Below, piece by piece: positions 1-10,208 of a stretch of 64,000 nucleotides of DNA (positions are counted from its first letter, which is position 1; each line of letters starts with the position of its first letter). The DNA is taken from contig CM050446.2 in the NCBI GenBank assembly GCA_027563935.2, forward strand, positions 32,925,501-32,989,500, in the 5' to 3' direction. The notes beneath the pieces were generated by a model. The model had not been told where the DNA came from, did not search any database, and was given only the letters and a program-made list of their open reading frames with translations. This stretch comes from Costus lasius (taxonomy: Eukaryota; Streptophyta; Magnoliopsida; Zingiberales; Costaceae). A program made the translations under genes and the position numbers.

Positions 1-706
1 TGTACTACTTGACATTGATATTTATATATCATTCTGGCATTATCGTTATCATTGTTTGACTACACCTGCGATTGTGTACTTACATGATAATGTCCCTGGA
101 GACAGATTCGATCTGTGCTCAAATAATTGTCCCCAGTCGATGTACCTGAGTGGATATGGGACAGCTCTGGTACTTGAGAGACTGGTATGTGGGCTGGTTA
201 GGCACGTGGTGCTAACGCAGACACATGGGTATATCATTGGAGGATATACTGGATAGACCCGCTATGAGGCTATGACTTGGTGTCATGAGTTATCCTCATA
301 AGTGACAGGAGATGCATTGATCCCTTGACTTGAGGTCATTGATCATTCTATATGGTTAGGGACTTACTTTGATACAATCTAACGCCTTGCCGTAGCTGGG
401 AGGTCATAACGATTGTTATTGAGCATGTCACGACCCATATGAGAAGATCAATGGACAGACATAGGATTTGCCCCTTCCCTAAGGAAGTATGATATCCATG
501 GAGCTCCTATATGGTTCTATGACTGAGAGTGTATGGCCATACCCAGGTGAGAACCTGTTTTAGTCATAGCCATGTGATTGGATGAAAACAAGTGGTGACA
601 CACTTGTCCAATCGGATATCAGTACGGCAAAGAGACTGTAATGCATATGTACCTAGTTGCGATGATGGGGATGTCGATGTCGATATCCATTCCAACGACC
701 TGGGTA

Positions 707-738
707 GCAGCGATGCACTGCTAGGTGCCACTCACTGC
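707..738 (+). other. LTR stem-loop (J copy)
   Basis: Arms GCAGCGA and TCACTGC around an 18-nt loop, with one mismatch. The same block, with different arm bases, occurs in the LTRs of copia elements A and B. It may be an RNA structure or an LTR control site; the function is not known. Confidence 0.45.
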
Positions 739-808
739 TTGTGATGACCTCTGGTCAGCACTACCAGCGTCAGAGGAACCTACAGGGTCGCACACCTTGA
801 TACTTGAG

Positions 809-864
809 TTCTCGTATTGATCGGGAAGCCTTATGATTCTCGTATTGATCGGGAAGCCTTATGA
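809..864 (+). repeat. 28-bp tandem duplication in the J LTR
   Basis: Two back-to-back copies (809-836 and 837-864) of a unit starting TTCTCGTATTGATCGG. This looks like a local replication slip private to this LTR copy. Confidence 0.8.
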
Positions 865-1935
865 TCGAGTTATTGGATAACTCGGATCTAATTGGGAGAT
901 TTCATCAGCGCCAATGGGCCTGATGAGATGGAAGAATGTTATTGGAGCCAAACTTCATTTTTGGCAGGTTGACCCATATTTGACCATGGTTGGTCACATT
1001 TGGATTAGGGTTGCATTGGATTGGATCCAAGTGCTTAATCAACCCATGTAATGAAGTTTGGGCTAGCTCATTATCCAATGAGGCCCAATGACAAGTTCTC
1101 ATGAAGAGATGAGAGGCTAAAAGGGTATAATGGGGAGAAACATGAACCATTAGGTGCCTAGGGGCATAATGGGGTCATGTTGGCACCTTTGCTCCATTAT
1201 GGAAGTAAATAGCGCCTCCCCTCTCTTGCTAGGATGGAATGAATGCCTCTATGGCATTGCTTGAGGCGCAAGGCAAGGCCTTGGCGCACAAGGAAAGGCG
1301 TGGGAACAAAAGGAAAGGTTGAATGAGAATTATGGAAATGTCTTGGAGACTTTCCTTGTCTCAAACCTCCTCATCCTAGCCCTACACCTGTCATGATCCT
1401 AGCCATTACCCTAACCGCCTCTTGCCCTATAAATGTGACCCTAGTCGCCCCCTCTTGTGGGTAATCAATCCTTGAAGGCGTAAACACAAGGAGAGGGGCG
1501 AGTGCTTGGAGCAAGGGCGCATCTTCCATAACCGCAAGCCTCTTCCTCCTTTCCTCTTGGCGCAAGGAGATCTAGGGCTTGGCGGCTTGGGTAGTTTTCC
1601 CTCTTCACTTGGCGCATCTTTTCTCTAGGTGGCGCAAGAGAAGTAAAACATCTTCCTAAGGCTTGGATCTTCTTCCCGAGGCTAGCACCGGGCGTGGAAG
1701 AAGAGAACTCAAGAGATCCGTGTGTGCGAGACTGCAGAGGGCGCACACTTGGACGCCTACATCGGCATCGCTCCACATTGATCCTAAGGTATTTACTAAC
1801 TCATCGTGTCGACTCCCTTGCTTGCGATCTTCACTGGGTTTTTGGGACCGGCCTGTTTCGGGGACATTCTTCCGCTGCGTAATATGTATGTCTATGGCTC
1901 TAAAAATTGTAAAATGTCCCCGGGGTTTCCCAACA

Positions 1936-2474
1936 GGCTCATCACAAAAATAGAGTTTTACCTCAGCTAAGAGTCTCTTCTTTCCTTAATAACTTAAATC
2001 AAGAGGAAAAACATTAGCAACTAGATAATTCACTATATCGGCATACCATAGAGCCTTGATCTGTTCAATGGCTAAGAATTGTTCTTCAGAGAAGGATTCA
2101 TTGATTATAACACCTTTATCAGCATCTACCATTATCCTCGAAAGATGATCTACAACAAAATTTTCTGATCCCTTTTTATCTTTGATCTCCAAATCAAACT
2201 CTTGCAAAAGCAATATCCATCTAGGAAGACGCGGTATACTCTCTTTTTTCTACATCAAGTACTTTACCGCTGCATGATCTACGTACACCACAACCTTATA
2301 ATTAATCAAGTATAATCTGAATTTATCAAAAGCAAAAACAATGGCTAAAAGTTCTTTCTCAGTGGTAGTGTAATTATTTTGTGCCTCATCCAAGGTTTTG
2401 CTAGCATAGTAGATAACATAGGGATTCTTCTCTTTTCTCTGCCCTAGCAATGCTCCTACTACAAAATCACTAGC
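1936..2474 (-). pseudogene. Ty3/Athila-like pol fragment, RNase H region (element K)
   Basis: Minus-strand reading frames at 2483-2250 and 2213-1986 match the RNase H region of element G, including [48 protein letters not shown] and [18 protein letters not shown]. The match runs on to LYFCDEP at the left edge, where the J LTR begins. On the right it is cut by the LTR of element C at 2475. It is therefore a remnant of an old element hit by two later insertions. It has no RT, integrase or start codon and cannot make a working protein. Confidence 0.85.
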
Positions 2475-3705
2475 TGATGACATGCATTTATATAGAATTT
2501 TTATTATACTTTTACTACAAAATATCTCTCTTTTTTATCATATTTTTACTCATTTTGGCATAAATTCTCTTGTTTGTTCAGAATCTTCACATATTTTTTA
2601 CTTTTGGCATGTTTCAAGCAAAAAAAGCCAAATTTAATTAGATTTTGAAGAATCCTAGTTCATAGATGAATTTTACAAGTAAAGACGAAGCTGCCCATCA
2701 ATTTTCAGGTAAAACGAACTTCAGATGGAAATTATGGCCCACCGTAATAAATATTACGGCCATAATATATTGATGATTTTCTACAGAGAAGATTACGGCT
2801 GTGCAGACTTACCCATAATTATTTTCATGATCGTAAAGTTTGGACAAGAATAGACAGAACAAATTATGGGCATGGCCGTAATTATTTTCATGGCTGTAAT
2901 TTTATCCGCCAGTTTCGGTTTTGACCTCGTTTCTTGATCGATTTAGCTCATTTTCGAGCCAAATTTTAGGAAAACCCTAATTAGATGATGGGGAACTATA
3001 TAAGCTACAAAAGGAGTGATTATCGGGGGCTTTTGGCAAGGATTTAACATGAATTCGGCAAAGGGGAGAAATCAAGGGCAACTAGGCGGCGAACAACGAT
3101 TTTCTCTCTATAAACTCTTCCTCTACAACCTACTGGCTTCGATCTTCATGAGGGAGTCCTAGATTTCATCCTCCTTGTCGATTCTATTATTATTTTGCCA
3201 ATTTTGTAATTGAAAACATGAATTTTATAACATGAACATCATGCTAGTGCAACTTCTTCTTCAGGACTAGGGTGTAGCCCTCTTTGTTTTCATGACTTAA
3301 TCATTGATTTCTGTCTTATGAAGTAATTTACCTATGTTAGATTCAATTATTGTTGTGCTTAATTACATGTTAATTACTGACCATTATTTGCATGCTTTGA
3401 GACGTCGCAAGACGTACTGAGAGGTGAATTGCGATGTCGGATTTGCAATTTTTGGACAAGTTGATTTGAATACGAGAGTAGTTCGATTCGGCTTGAGGGA
3501 TTTCATAGATTTGTCCAGAACTCATTTGGTTTGTCTCGAGTAAACAACCACGAGAGTAGGGGGTTAACTTGGACAAACACTAGATTGTATTACTGAGAAA
3601 GGGGCAATCTGTACATGCGGATAAATCCCCTTCAACACAGTAAATCCTTCTTAAGATATCCTTAATTAGATAAGTCATGAAACATAGATGGTGAACCCAA
3701 AATCC
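2475..3705 (+). mobile_element. 5' LTR of element C (truncated)
   Basis: Starts TGATGACATGC and matches the LTR at 6337-7744 for its first part. The match stops at AATCC (3705). The last part of the LTR, the primer-binding site and the start of gag are missing. It contains ACGGCC-type palindromes at about 2752, 2793 and 2866. Visible differences from the 3' copy are frequent, so the insertion is old. The 5 bases before it are CTAGC, and no matching target duplication follows 7744. Confidence 0.85.
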
Positions 3706-3746
3706 TTCTTAAGATATCTACAGAAGCATGATTCAATCATGAAAGT

Positions 3747-4982
3747 ATGAGTTCAGTTTTTTATGAAGATTATGGATGCCACAATCACTATTCTACTGAT
3801 TATCAATTAGAGATCCCTCCTTGCTTAAATCCATCTTTAGGGCAAGTCTACATGAACTGTAACTTCAACTCATGGCCACATAATGATTTATACTCCAGTA
3901 AATATGAGCCGAATTGGAGAAATCAATCGAACTACTTTGATGAGAATGATGAGAATCATATATTTCAACCGAACTTTAGACCACCTCTAGAATTTGAAGA
4001 AAGGCAATTCGATCAAACTGAGAAATCCAACCTTGAGACTCTGCTTGAAAATTTCATAGACCAAGAAAAGAAGTTCAAGTAAAAATTTAGGCAGTTCGAT
4101 CAACTTGAGAAATCAAACCTAGAAATTATGATGGAGAATTTTATTGCCGCGTAGACAAAGCAGATCGAAATTTTCATAAAACAATTTGAAAAGCATAACG
4201 ATAATTTCAGGCAAGAATTTAGACATGTCAATGAGTCCATCAAGAATCTAAATTTCGAGGTGGAATCTATGAAGGCTCATCAGAGGATGTTGGAAAACCA
4301 AATACCTCAGCAAGCTAAATAACTAGAGGAACCATGGGCAAGCGATGCAATGCCAGACCAAGAGGAAGATCAAAATTCAGAACCCATTGAGCAACCATGT
4401 AATGAGATGTCAGATCGACAAAGTAGGGAACAAGAACCGGTGTACATTCCACCTCCACCATATAAGCCACCGATTCCTTTTCCCCAAAGTGAAAGCCACT
4501 TGGAAATTTGTATAATGGATGATGATGATGATGATGATAAGGTGACTAAAGATAGTGTCAAGGCTTACTCTCAACCACTTGATTCAATTCCTACCAATGA
4601 CGTACATAAGGTAGATGCAGAGAATTCATACTGTGTTGCTCTTGAGGTAAGTAAAATTCTAAAAATTGAAATCAGAACTCTTTCAAATAATGCGAGGTAT
4701 GAATTTATGGGCTTTGACTTTACTCTTTCTATAATTGATGAGGCAGAGGAGCAAGAAAAACAAACAAGTTCCATGATAGATAAGTTTAGAAAAGTTATAG
4801 GGTATTCTTTTGATGATATTGTGAATATTAACTTTTATTTTCGTTTACACAGATTGTTCAAAATGACAATGAGCCACCTACTACTTTGGATATTTTCTTT
4901 AGTGGGTGTACTTGTTAAACAGCGAAAACGTAAGAAATTACATGCTCTATACTTTGGTACTAATTCACCGTCGACACCATGA
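3747..4982 (+). pseudogene. Element C gag remnant fused to a hydrophobic-basic tail
   Basis: One reading frame from 3747 to 4982 broken by three stops (4080, 4152, 4320). The first part is the C-terminal half of an Athila-type gag: an Asn/Tyr/Pro-rich stretch, then heptad-like FRQFDQ/EKSNLE repeats likely to form a coiled coil. The last 210 codons from 4350 hold a proline-rich PPPPYKPPIPFPQ motif, an aspartate run, and a match to the linker before RT (ARYEFMG, KVIGYSFDDI). The RT, RNase H and integrase are absent. The frame instead runs into a hydrophobic segment (LLLWIFSLVGVLV), a basic patch (KQRKRKKLHALYF) and a stop. Element D ends its gag frame with the same kind of tail. No function is known for the tail. 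Confidence 0.75.
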
Positions 4983-4993
4983 TGATAGTCTCT

Positions 4994-5043
4994 GGTCGAG
5001 CTAGTGACTGAAAAATTAGCGCTTCTTGGGAGGCAACCCAAGC
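4994..5043 (+). other. Conserved post-pol stem-loop motif, copy 1
   Basis: Begins GGTCGAGCTAGTGAC and ends in the perfect inverted repeat CTTGGG-AGGCAA-CCCAAG (5025-5042), with AGCGCTT just before it. It lies directly after the last stop codon of the gag frame. Equivalent blocks occur at 18018-18065, 31969-32015 and 40716-40764. The role is unknown; the constant position at the end of pol suggests an RNA signal. Confidence 0.7.
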
Positions 5044-5849
5044 ACTATCTCTTTTTTACATTCTTAGTTTTTATTTTATGTTATTTTACTTCTTAGTAGT
5101 ATAGTTAGTTATTTGCTTTTAGGAGTTATGCTATGAATCTTGTATGATAGTTTTAGAACAGTTTCCCCCTTTTGATCATTATCTATATTTTGTGTAGTTG
5201 CTTTGCAATACATTTACCATGAGGATAGCTCTGGCGAGAGAGTGGTCCGAATAGCGGCTCAGACGAGTAGTACTCTTTGAGTATCCTTTCTCCTACTCTC
5301 TTACTATTTGCATCGAGGACAATGCATTCTTTAAGTAGGGAAGGATATTTTATTTTGTTTCATGAATAATGCATTTGACTTTGATTCTTTGATTTGTGGT
5401 ATGATGTCATACATATGTCTAGATGTATTTTGATTAGCGGACGCTATGCTCATTTTGGATTGTACTCAGATTATATGTATTTTCTGATGCATGATGTTTT
5501 TGTTGATGATGTGTGGTTCTATGTTGTTGATAATGAGTGTTTTGTTGATTATATACCAATGCTTGTGAATGGATTAATAACTCCACATGTTGAATTTATT
5601 TCCTCAATATATATCCTCATTGCGATTTTCCATCTATTGTTCATAAGTTTCTGGTAAATAAATGTTTGAGGAATGCGATTCAAGAGTGAAGCATCCTTTT
5701 CAAATAAGGTAAGTATATGAGTATAATTTCTTGAATTAATATTGATTGATTAGCCTTGTATATGTTTGGTCTTTATGTTATTTGTTGGGAAAAAAGAATC
5801 CAAAATTCAAAAAAAATAAAAATAAAAATAAAAATAATAAAAAGGATTC

Positions 5850-5904
5850 CTCTACTTGGCACTACGAAAAATTGTCAATGGTACCGAAGACATGAGTTGA
5901 AGTA
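5850..5904 (+). repeat. GGCACT...GGTACCGAAG module 1 (element C)
   Basis: First of two copies in tandem. It reads CTCTACTTGGCACTAC, a short A-rich loop, then a GGTACCGAAGACATGAGTTGAAGT-type ending. Pairing of the arms is imperfect in this copy. Related modules occur at 5944-6000, 9980-10035, 20420-20600 and, in reverse, at 39768-39837 and 39855-39920. Confidence 0.6.
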
Positions 5905-5943
5905 TAAAAAAAAGAAAAAAAAAGTATAAAAAAAAGAATAACT

Positions 5944-6000
5944 CATCTACTTAGCTCTGTAAAAAATTGGCAGTGGTACCGAAGACATGAGTTGAAGTCT
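5944..6000 (+). repeat. GGCACT...GGTACCGAAG module 2 (element C)
   Basis: Second copy, about 94 bp after the first. The 3' half (GGCAGTGGTACCGAAGACA) is well kept; the 5' arm has decayed to AGCTCTGT. Confidence 0.6.
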
Positions 6001-6298
6001 TAAAAAAATACAGAAAAAAGATTTTGGAGGTCATATTCATGTAAACAAAAACATTGTAGTATTGAAGTGAATACAAGGTGAACTCGTGAGATTGAGATTC
6101 ATTTTATTATGGGAGTTGCAAATTTTATTTATTTTGGATTGTGAATCTTAAGGATTAAATTCTAAGAATAATTTATTTTTCTAGAATCTTTTGTGACATG
6201 AGTTGGAAGTCTTTCACGAGTGATTATATTTTGGAAGTTTATTTTTCATTACTGATTTATCTTTTCCATACTCAGCATTATTCTTTGATCTATTTATT

Positions 6299-6336
6299 TG
6301 CTTGAGGACAAGAAAAAGTTTAAGTTTAGGGATATT
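6299..6336 (+). promoter_or_regulatory. 3' LTR-proximal block with CTTGAGGACAAG (element C)
   Basis: CTTG-AGGA-CAAG (6301-6312), then a TTTAAGTTTAGGG stretch ending right at the 3' LTR. The same block precedes the 3' LTR of D (20926), H (11716, minus) and G (39412, minus). The position fits the plus-strand primer (polypurine) region, though the purine run itself is short. Confidence 0.6.
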
Positions 6337-7744
6337 TGATGACATGCATTTATATAGAATTTTTATTATGCTTTTACTACAAAATATCTCTCTTTTCTAT
6401 CATATTTTTACTGATTTTGGCTTAAATTCTCTTGTTTGTTCGGAATCTTCATCTATTTTCACTTTTGGCATATTTCAGGCAAAAACAACCAAATTTTGAT
6501 AGATTTTGAAGAATCCAAATTCATAGATGAATTCTACAAGTCAAGACGAAGCTGCCCATCAATTTTCAAGCAAAACGGAGTTCAGAAGGAAATTACAGCC
6601 CACCCGTAATAAATATTACAGCCATAATATATTGATGATATTCTATAGAGAAGATTACAGCTATACAGACTTACCCCTAACTATTTTCATGGCCGTAAAG
6701 TTTGGACAAGAATACACATAACAAATTACGGGCATGGCCATAATTTTATCTACCAGTTTCGGTTTTGACCTCATTTCTTGCCCGATTTGGCTCATTTTTG
6801 AGCCAAATTTTGGGGAAACCCTAATTAGATGATGGGGAACTATATAAGCTACCAAAGGAATGATTATTGTGGGCTTTTGGCAAGGATTTAATGTGAATTT
6901 GACAAAGGGATGAAATCAAGGACAACTAGGTGGCGAACAGCGATTTTCTCTCTAAAAACTCTTCGTCTGCAACTTGCTGGCTTCGATCTTCATGAGGGAG
7001 TCCTAGATTTCATCCTCCTTGTCGATTCTATTATTATTTTACCAATTTTGTAATTGAAAACATGGATTTTTACAACATGAACATGAACATCATGCTAGGG
7101 CAACTTCTTCTTTAGGACTAGGGTGTAGCCCTCTTTGTTTTCATGACTTAATCATTGATTTCTTTCTTATGAAGTAATTTACCTGTGTTAGATTCAATTA
7201 TTGTTGTGCTTAATTACATGTTAATTACTGACCATTATTTGCATGCTTTGAGACGTCGCAAGACGTACTGAGAGGTGAATTGCGATGTCGGATTTGTAAT
7301 TTTTGGACAAGTTGATTTGAACACGAGAGTAGTTGGATTCGGCTTGAGGGATTTCATAGATTCGTTAATAACTCATTGGGTTTGTCTCGAGTAAACAACC
7401 ACGAGAGTAGGGGGTTAACTTGGACAAACACTGGATTGTACTGCTGAGAGCAGACAATCTGTACATGCAGATAAATCCCCTTCAACACAGTAAATCCTTC
7501 TTAAGATATCCTTAATTAGATAAGTCATGAAACATAGATGGTGAACCCAAAATCCTGAAATTCCATAAATTTGATTACAACCCAATTATATTTTACTCTT
7601 TCTGCAACTTAGTTAAAATTAAATACAACTCTTTTCATACTTATCTAGCTAACAGTTCTAAAATAAGTTGGTACTTGGTCATTGGTCCCTGTGGGATCAA
7701 TATTTTTATTACTTCAACGTATTCGTGCGCTTACAGACACATCA
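6337..7744 (+). mobile_element. 3' LTR of element C
   Basis: 1408 bp, starting TGATGACATGC and ending ACACATCA. It contains ACGGCC/GGCCGTAA-type palindromes at about 6600-6745. It is preceded by the conserved CTTGAGGACAAG block, as expected for a 3' LTR. It is followed directly by the body of element E, with no target duplication, so it may serve as a shared LTR in a rearranged pair or be the edge of a deletion. Confidence 0.8.
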
Positions 7745-7866
7745 ACTTTTTGATTTTTTTTATTTTTATTTTTTATTTTACCCAGTTTTCAGCCCTATTT
7801 CACATTTTTGTAACACATTTTGTCTTAGAGCTTGCTTTTTCATTCAAATACATTGTCTTGACTTGA

Positions 7867-8880
7867 ATGGCACCGAGAGTGAAGAGATTGGTATCAAAAG
7901 GGAAGGGGAAAGCCTCATCTTCTTCATCAGCACCACACCCTTCCAAAAACCCTTATGGTATTATTTTTAGAGATGATGAACAAGAGGCTAGATATAACCA
8001 CCTACTTACAAGAAAAATTATTAACACTAGATACTCTGATAAGAGGACATTAGAGGTTCTAGGGCTTGATGAGGATGTGCATTGGATGTATGATCAAATA
8101 TCGACACTTAGGTTTTTTATGGAAAAACCACAAACTTTCCTCCCTCTAGTCTTAGAATTTTTCAGCAACCTGAAAGTGGAACTTCGTGAGTACTCTGATA
8201 GAGATGCACAAGGTACTATTACCTTTCGTCTTGCAAATATTGAGAGGAGCTTCATGCTCCGTGACATTAGACACATTCTCCATTTATCAGGAGGATCCAC
8301 ACATCCACCACAAGGTTTTATTGAGGATGCATTTTGGTATCAAATTACTCCACATTCAAGTTTTGTACCACAATCTGCAAGAGCAACAAGCATTTCTAAT
8401 CCATGTCTCAAATATGTGCATAGAGTTCTAGCACATACCGTGTTCGGTCGAGGAGAAAGTGATGGCATGATTAGACATTCTGAGCTTTATTTTCTATGGT
8501 GTATGCTCCATGGTTATCGTGTGGATGTGGCATATTTCTTAGTTAGGCAGTTCGACAAGGTTGCACATGCCAAGAAGGGCGCAATTGTGTTGGGAGGGTA
8601 TCTTACTACTATTGCTATTTCTCTAAGTGTGGATCCTTTTGGAGTAGAGACTGCGAAGGGGAATTCAAGGATTGATCTGGAGTCTTCTATTGCAATGAGG
8701 ATGATCATTCGAGAGGGTGATATCTACTCCCTTGTTCTTGGAAATAATTTGCTAGCTTTACCTCTCCCAAATAAAGAAAAGACTATAGTACAGAATCAGG
8801 CAAATTGGAAGATAGCCCCAAATGCAGCTATTGGCGATGCCCCAGATCCATTAAACTCAGTACCACCACCGCCCACCTAG
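7867..8880 (+). CDS. Athila ORF1-like protein (element E), 337 aa
   Basis: The longest open frame among the Athila-like elements outside pol. It resembles the protein known from plant Athila elements as 'retrotransposon ORF-1'. Landmarks: a basic, serine-rich N-terminus (residues 1-30), YGIIFRDDEQEARYNHL, LEVLGLDEDVHWMY, LPLVLEFFSNLKVE, FRLANIERSF, a block ending SNPCLKYVHRVLAHTVFGR, GGYLTTIAISL, and a C-terminal ALPLPNKEKTIVQNQANW. The homologous pseudogene in D aligns along nearly all of it. Function is unknown. The TAG at 8878 may be premature: the same frame continues with PFGYSMDFPPRR up to another TAG at 9031, and an acid-rich tail lies in a different frame up to 9230. The start at 7867 is the first ATG of the conserved frame. 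Confidence 0.7.
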   Translation: MAPRVKRLVSKGKGKASSSSSAPHPSKNPYGIIFRDDEQEARYNHLLTRKIINTRYSDKRTLEVLGLDEDVHWMYDQISTLRFFMEKPQTFLPLVLEFFSNLKVELREYSDRDAQGTITFRLANIERSFMLRDIRHILHLSGGSTHPPQGFIEDAFWYQITPHSSFVPQSARATSISNPCLKYVHRVLAHTVFGRGESDGMIRHSELYFLWCMLHGYRVDVAYFLVRQFDKVAHAKKGAIVLGGYLTTIAISLSVDPFGVETAKGNSRIDLESSIAMRMIIREGDIYSLVLGNNLLALPLPNKEKTIVQNQANWKIAPNAAIGDAPDPLNSVPPPPT

Positions 8881-9230
8881 GGCGGTAGTGATGATCCATT
8901 TGGATATAGCATGGACTTCCCACCACGTAGGGCAGCCGGATCTTCATCACGTAGTGCTGCTTCAGATCAAAGGGGATGGTCTAGTGCCCGGGATGTAGGA
9001 TTTCAGGAACTTTCTGGAGAAGTATTTCGCTAGGGACGCCTAATGGAGAAAGTATTAGACACCCTCCAGGTTGTTCATCTTGCATAGTTGATATTAAAGA
9101 ATTTCTTCATCAACAATATGCGAGCAGCAATGAAGAAGGAGACGGAGAAGATGATCAAGATGAATCCATGGATGATGCTACTGCAGAGGAAGATGATGAG
9201 GAGGAGATAGATACCGACGCTAACGATTAG
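8881..9230 (+). pseudogene. Broken C-terminal extension of the E ORF1
   Basis: Codons after the TAG at 8878 continue in frame to a second TAG at 9031. After a frameshift, another frame encodes a run of Asp and Glu (EEDDEEEIDTDAND) ending at TAG 9228-9230. This suggests the ancestral ORF1 product was about 450 residues with an acidic tail. Confidence 0.5.
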
Positions 9231-10208
9231 TGTTTTGTGAGTATCCCTTTTTCCTATGCATATTTTGTTCTTATGCGGTATAGATGATACGTTCCTTTTG
9301 TAGGAAGGGTTGACGTAGTCATACCTTTTGCGTCTGGTGCTCTGCTTCTCGACTTAATATTTTGTGTTTTAAATCATATTCGATTTGGTTGCATTTGGAT
9401 ATTATGATATTTGGTGAATGTTAAAGTGAATGCTCTTATGATATTTGGCGTCATGTATAGGCACGTCTAATTGATTTTCGATATGGTTGTATCTACATTG
9501 TTTGATATTTTTGATGCACAAGAATAACTTTTATGATTCTGCTATCATGAGAAAATGGATGTTTGTTTGGATGTCATATGGATTTTTGTGAGTATGATGA
9601 ATGATATTGCTGGATGTTGGTTAATTCTCCTTATTGATGAAAATTGTGTGTTGGATTCGGATTTTCAAAATTTTGGATATGCATATAGTAATGCTTGTGG
9701 ATAGAAATGTGCCTCCTCTCGTGTTGAATGTATTTCTTCAATATATCTTCTCATTATAATTATTCATCGATTGACTCATGAAATTTTGGTAGATATGTTG
9801 TTTGATGAATACAATTTGAGGGTGAAGCAATTTTTATTACAAATAAAATGAGCATACGAGTACGATATGTTGAATGGACAATGAATGATTAGCCTGAACT
9901 GATGTTTAAACTGTAATAATATTTGTTGGGGAGAAAGATTCCAAGATCCAGTTATGTAATAAAAAAATGAATAATGACTTCTCTACTTGGCACTGCAAAA
10001 AATTGGCAGTGGTACCAAAGATAAGAGTTGAAGTCTAGATGAAAGTATGTATCTATGTGGGTACGTACCAGAGAATAGCTATTTGACATTAACTCCTCTC
10101 TCTTAGGCCATGAATTTGAATTTTGCCAAATTGATAAGATATGAGTTCTAATACATTGACTATGTGGTCAATGTACTCTAAACACGTCACCAGAAAAAAG
10201 GTGATATT
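9231..10208 (+). other. Element E 3' noncoding region
   Basis: No coding sequence seen. From about 9680 to 9900 it is clearly related to the C 3' region (about 5540-5760). It carries one hairpin module (9980-10035). It stops at the H LTR without reaching a 3' LTR of its own, so E was cut by the H insertion or by a deletion. Confidence 0.6.
9980..10035 (+). repeat. GGCACT...GGTACC module (element E), best-paired copy
   Basis: GGCACTGC, an AAAAAATTG loop, then GCAGTGGTACC. CACTGC and GCAGTG pair perfectly, and the GG/CC beyond can pair around a 3-nt bulge. The flanks CTCTACTT and AGAGTTGAAGTCT are shared with the modules of C and G. Confidence 0.65.

Larger units (their letters stand above)
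1..1935 (+). mobile_element. Copia-type LTR, 3' portion (element J)
   Basis: Downstream part of a long copia-type LTR in plus orientation; its start lies outside the window. It ends in CCCAACA at 1935 and carries TTCCGCTGCG at 1870-1879, as the LTR of element B does near its end. Positions 905-1150 match, in reverse orientation, the B LTR at about 22140-22380. No primer-binding site follows; the next base belongs to a Ty3 pol fragment, so this is a solo or 3' LTR inserted into that fragment. Short ORFs inside it are not genes. Confidence 0.75.
5044..6336 (+). other. Element C 3' noncoding region
   Basis: No coding sequence is recognisable; the 87-codon ORF at 5394 has no family features. From about 5540 it is related to the 3' part of element E (9680-9900). 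It holds a GAGGACA block at 5311-5326, A-rich simple sequence at 5810-5841 and 5905-5940, two hairpin modules and the 3' LTR-proximal block. In D and E, ORF1 lies in the equivalent interval; here there is no ORF1. Confidence 0.6.

Noticed and set aside
1371..1953. Several 60-100 codon ORFs at 1371-1953
   Set aside because: They lie in LTR sequence, overlap in several frames, and related LTR sequence recurs elsewhere; no domain is visible.
5394..5657. 87-codon ORF in the C 3' region, hydrophobic
   Set aside because: Codon pattern and composition follow the T-rich DNA; the homologous part of E does not keep the frame.
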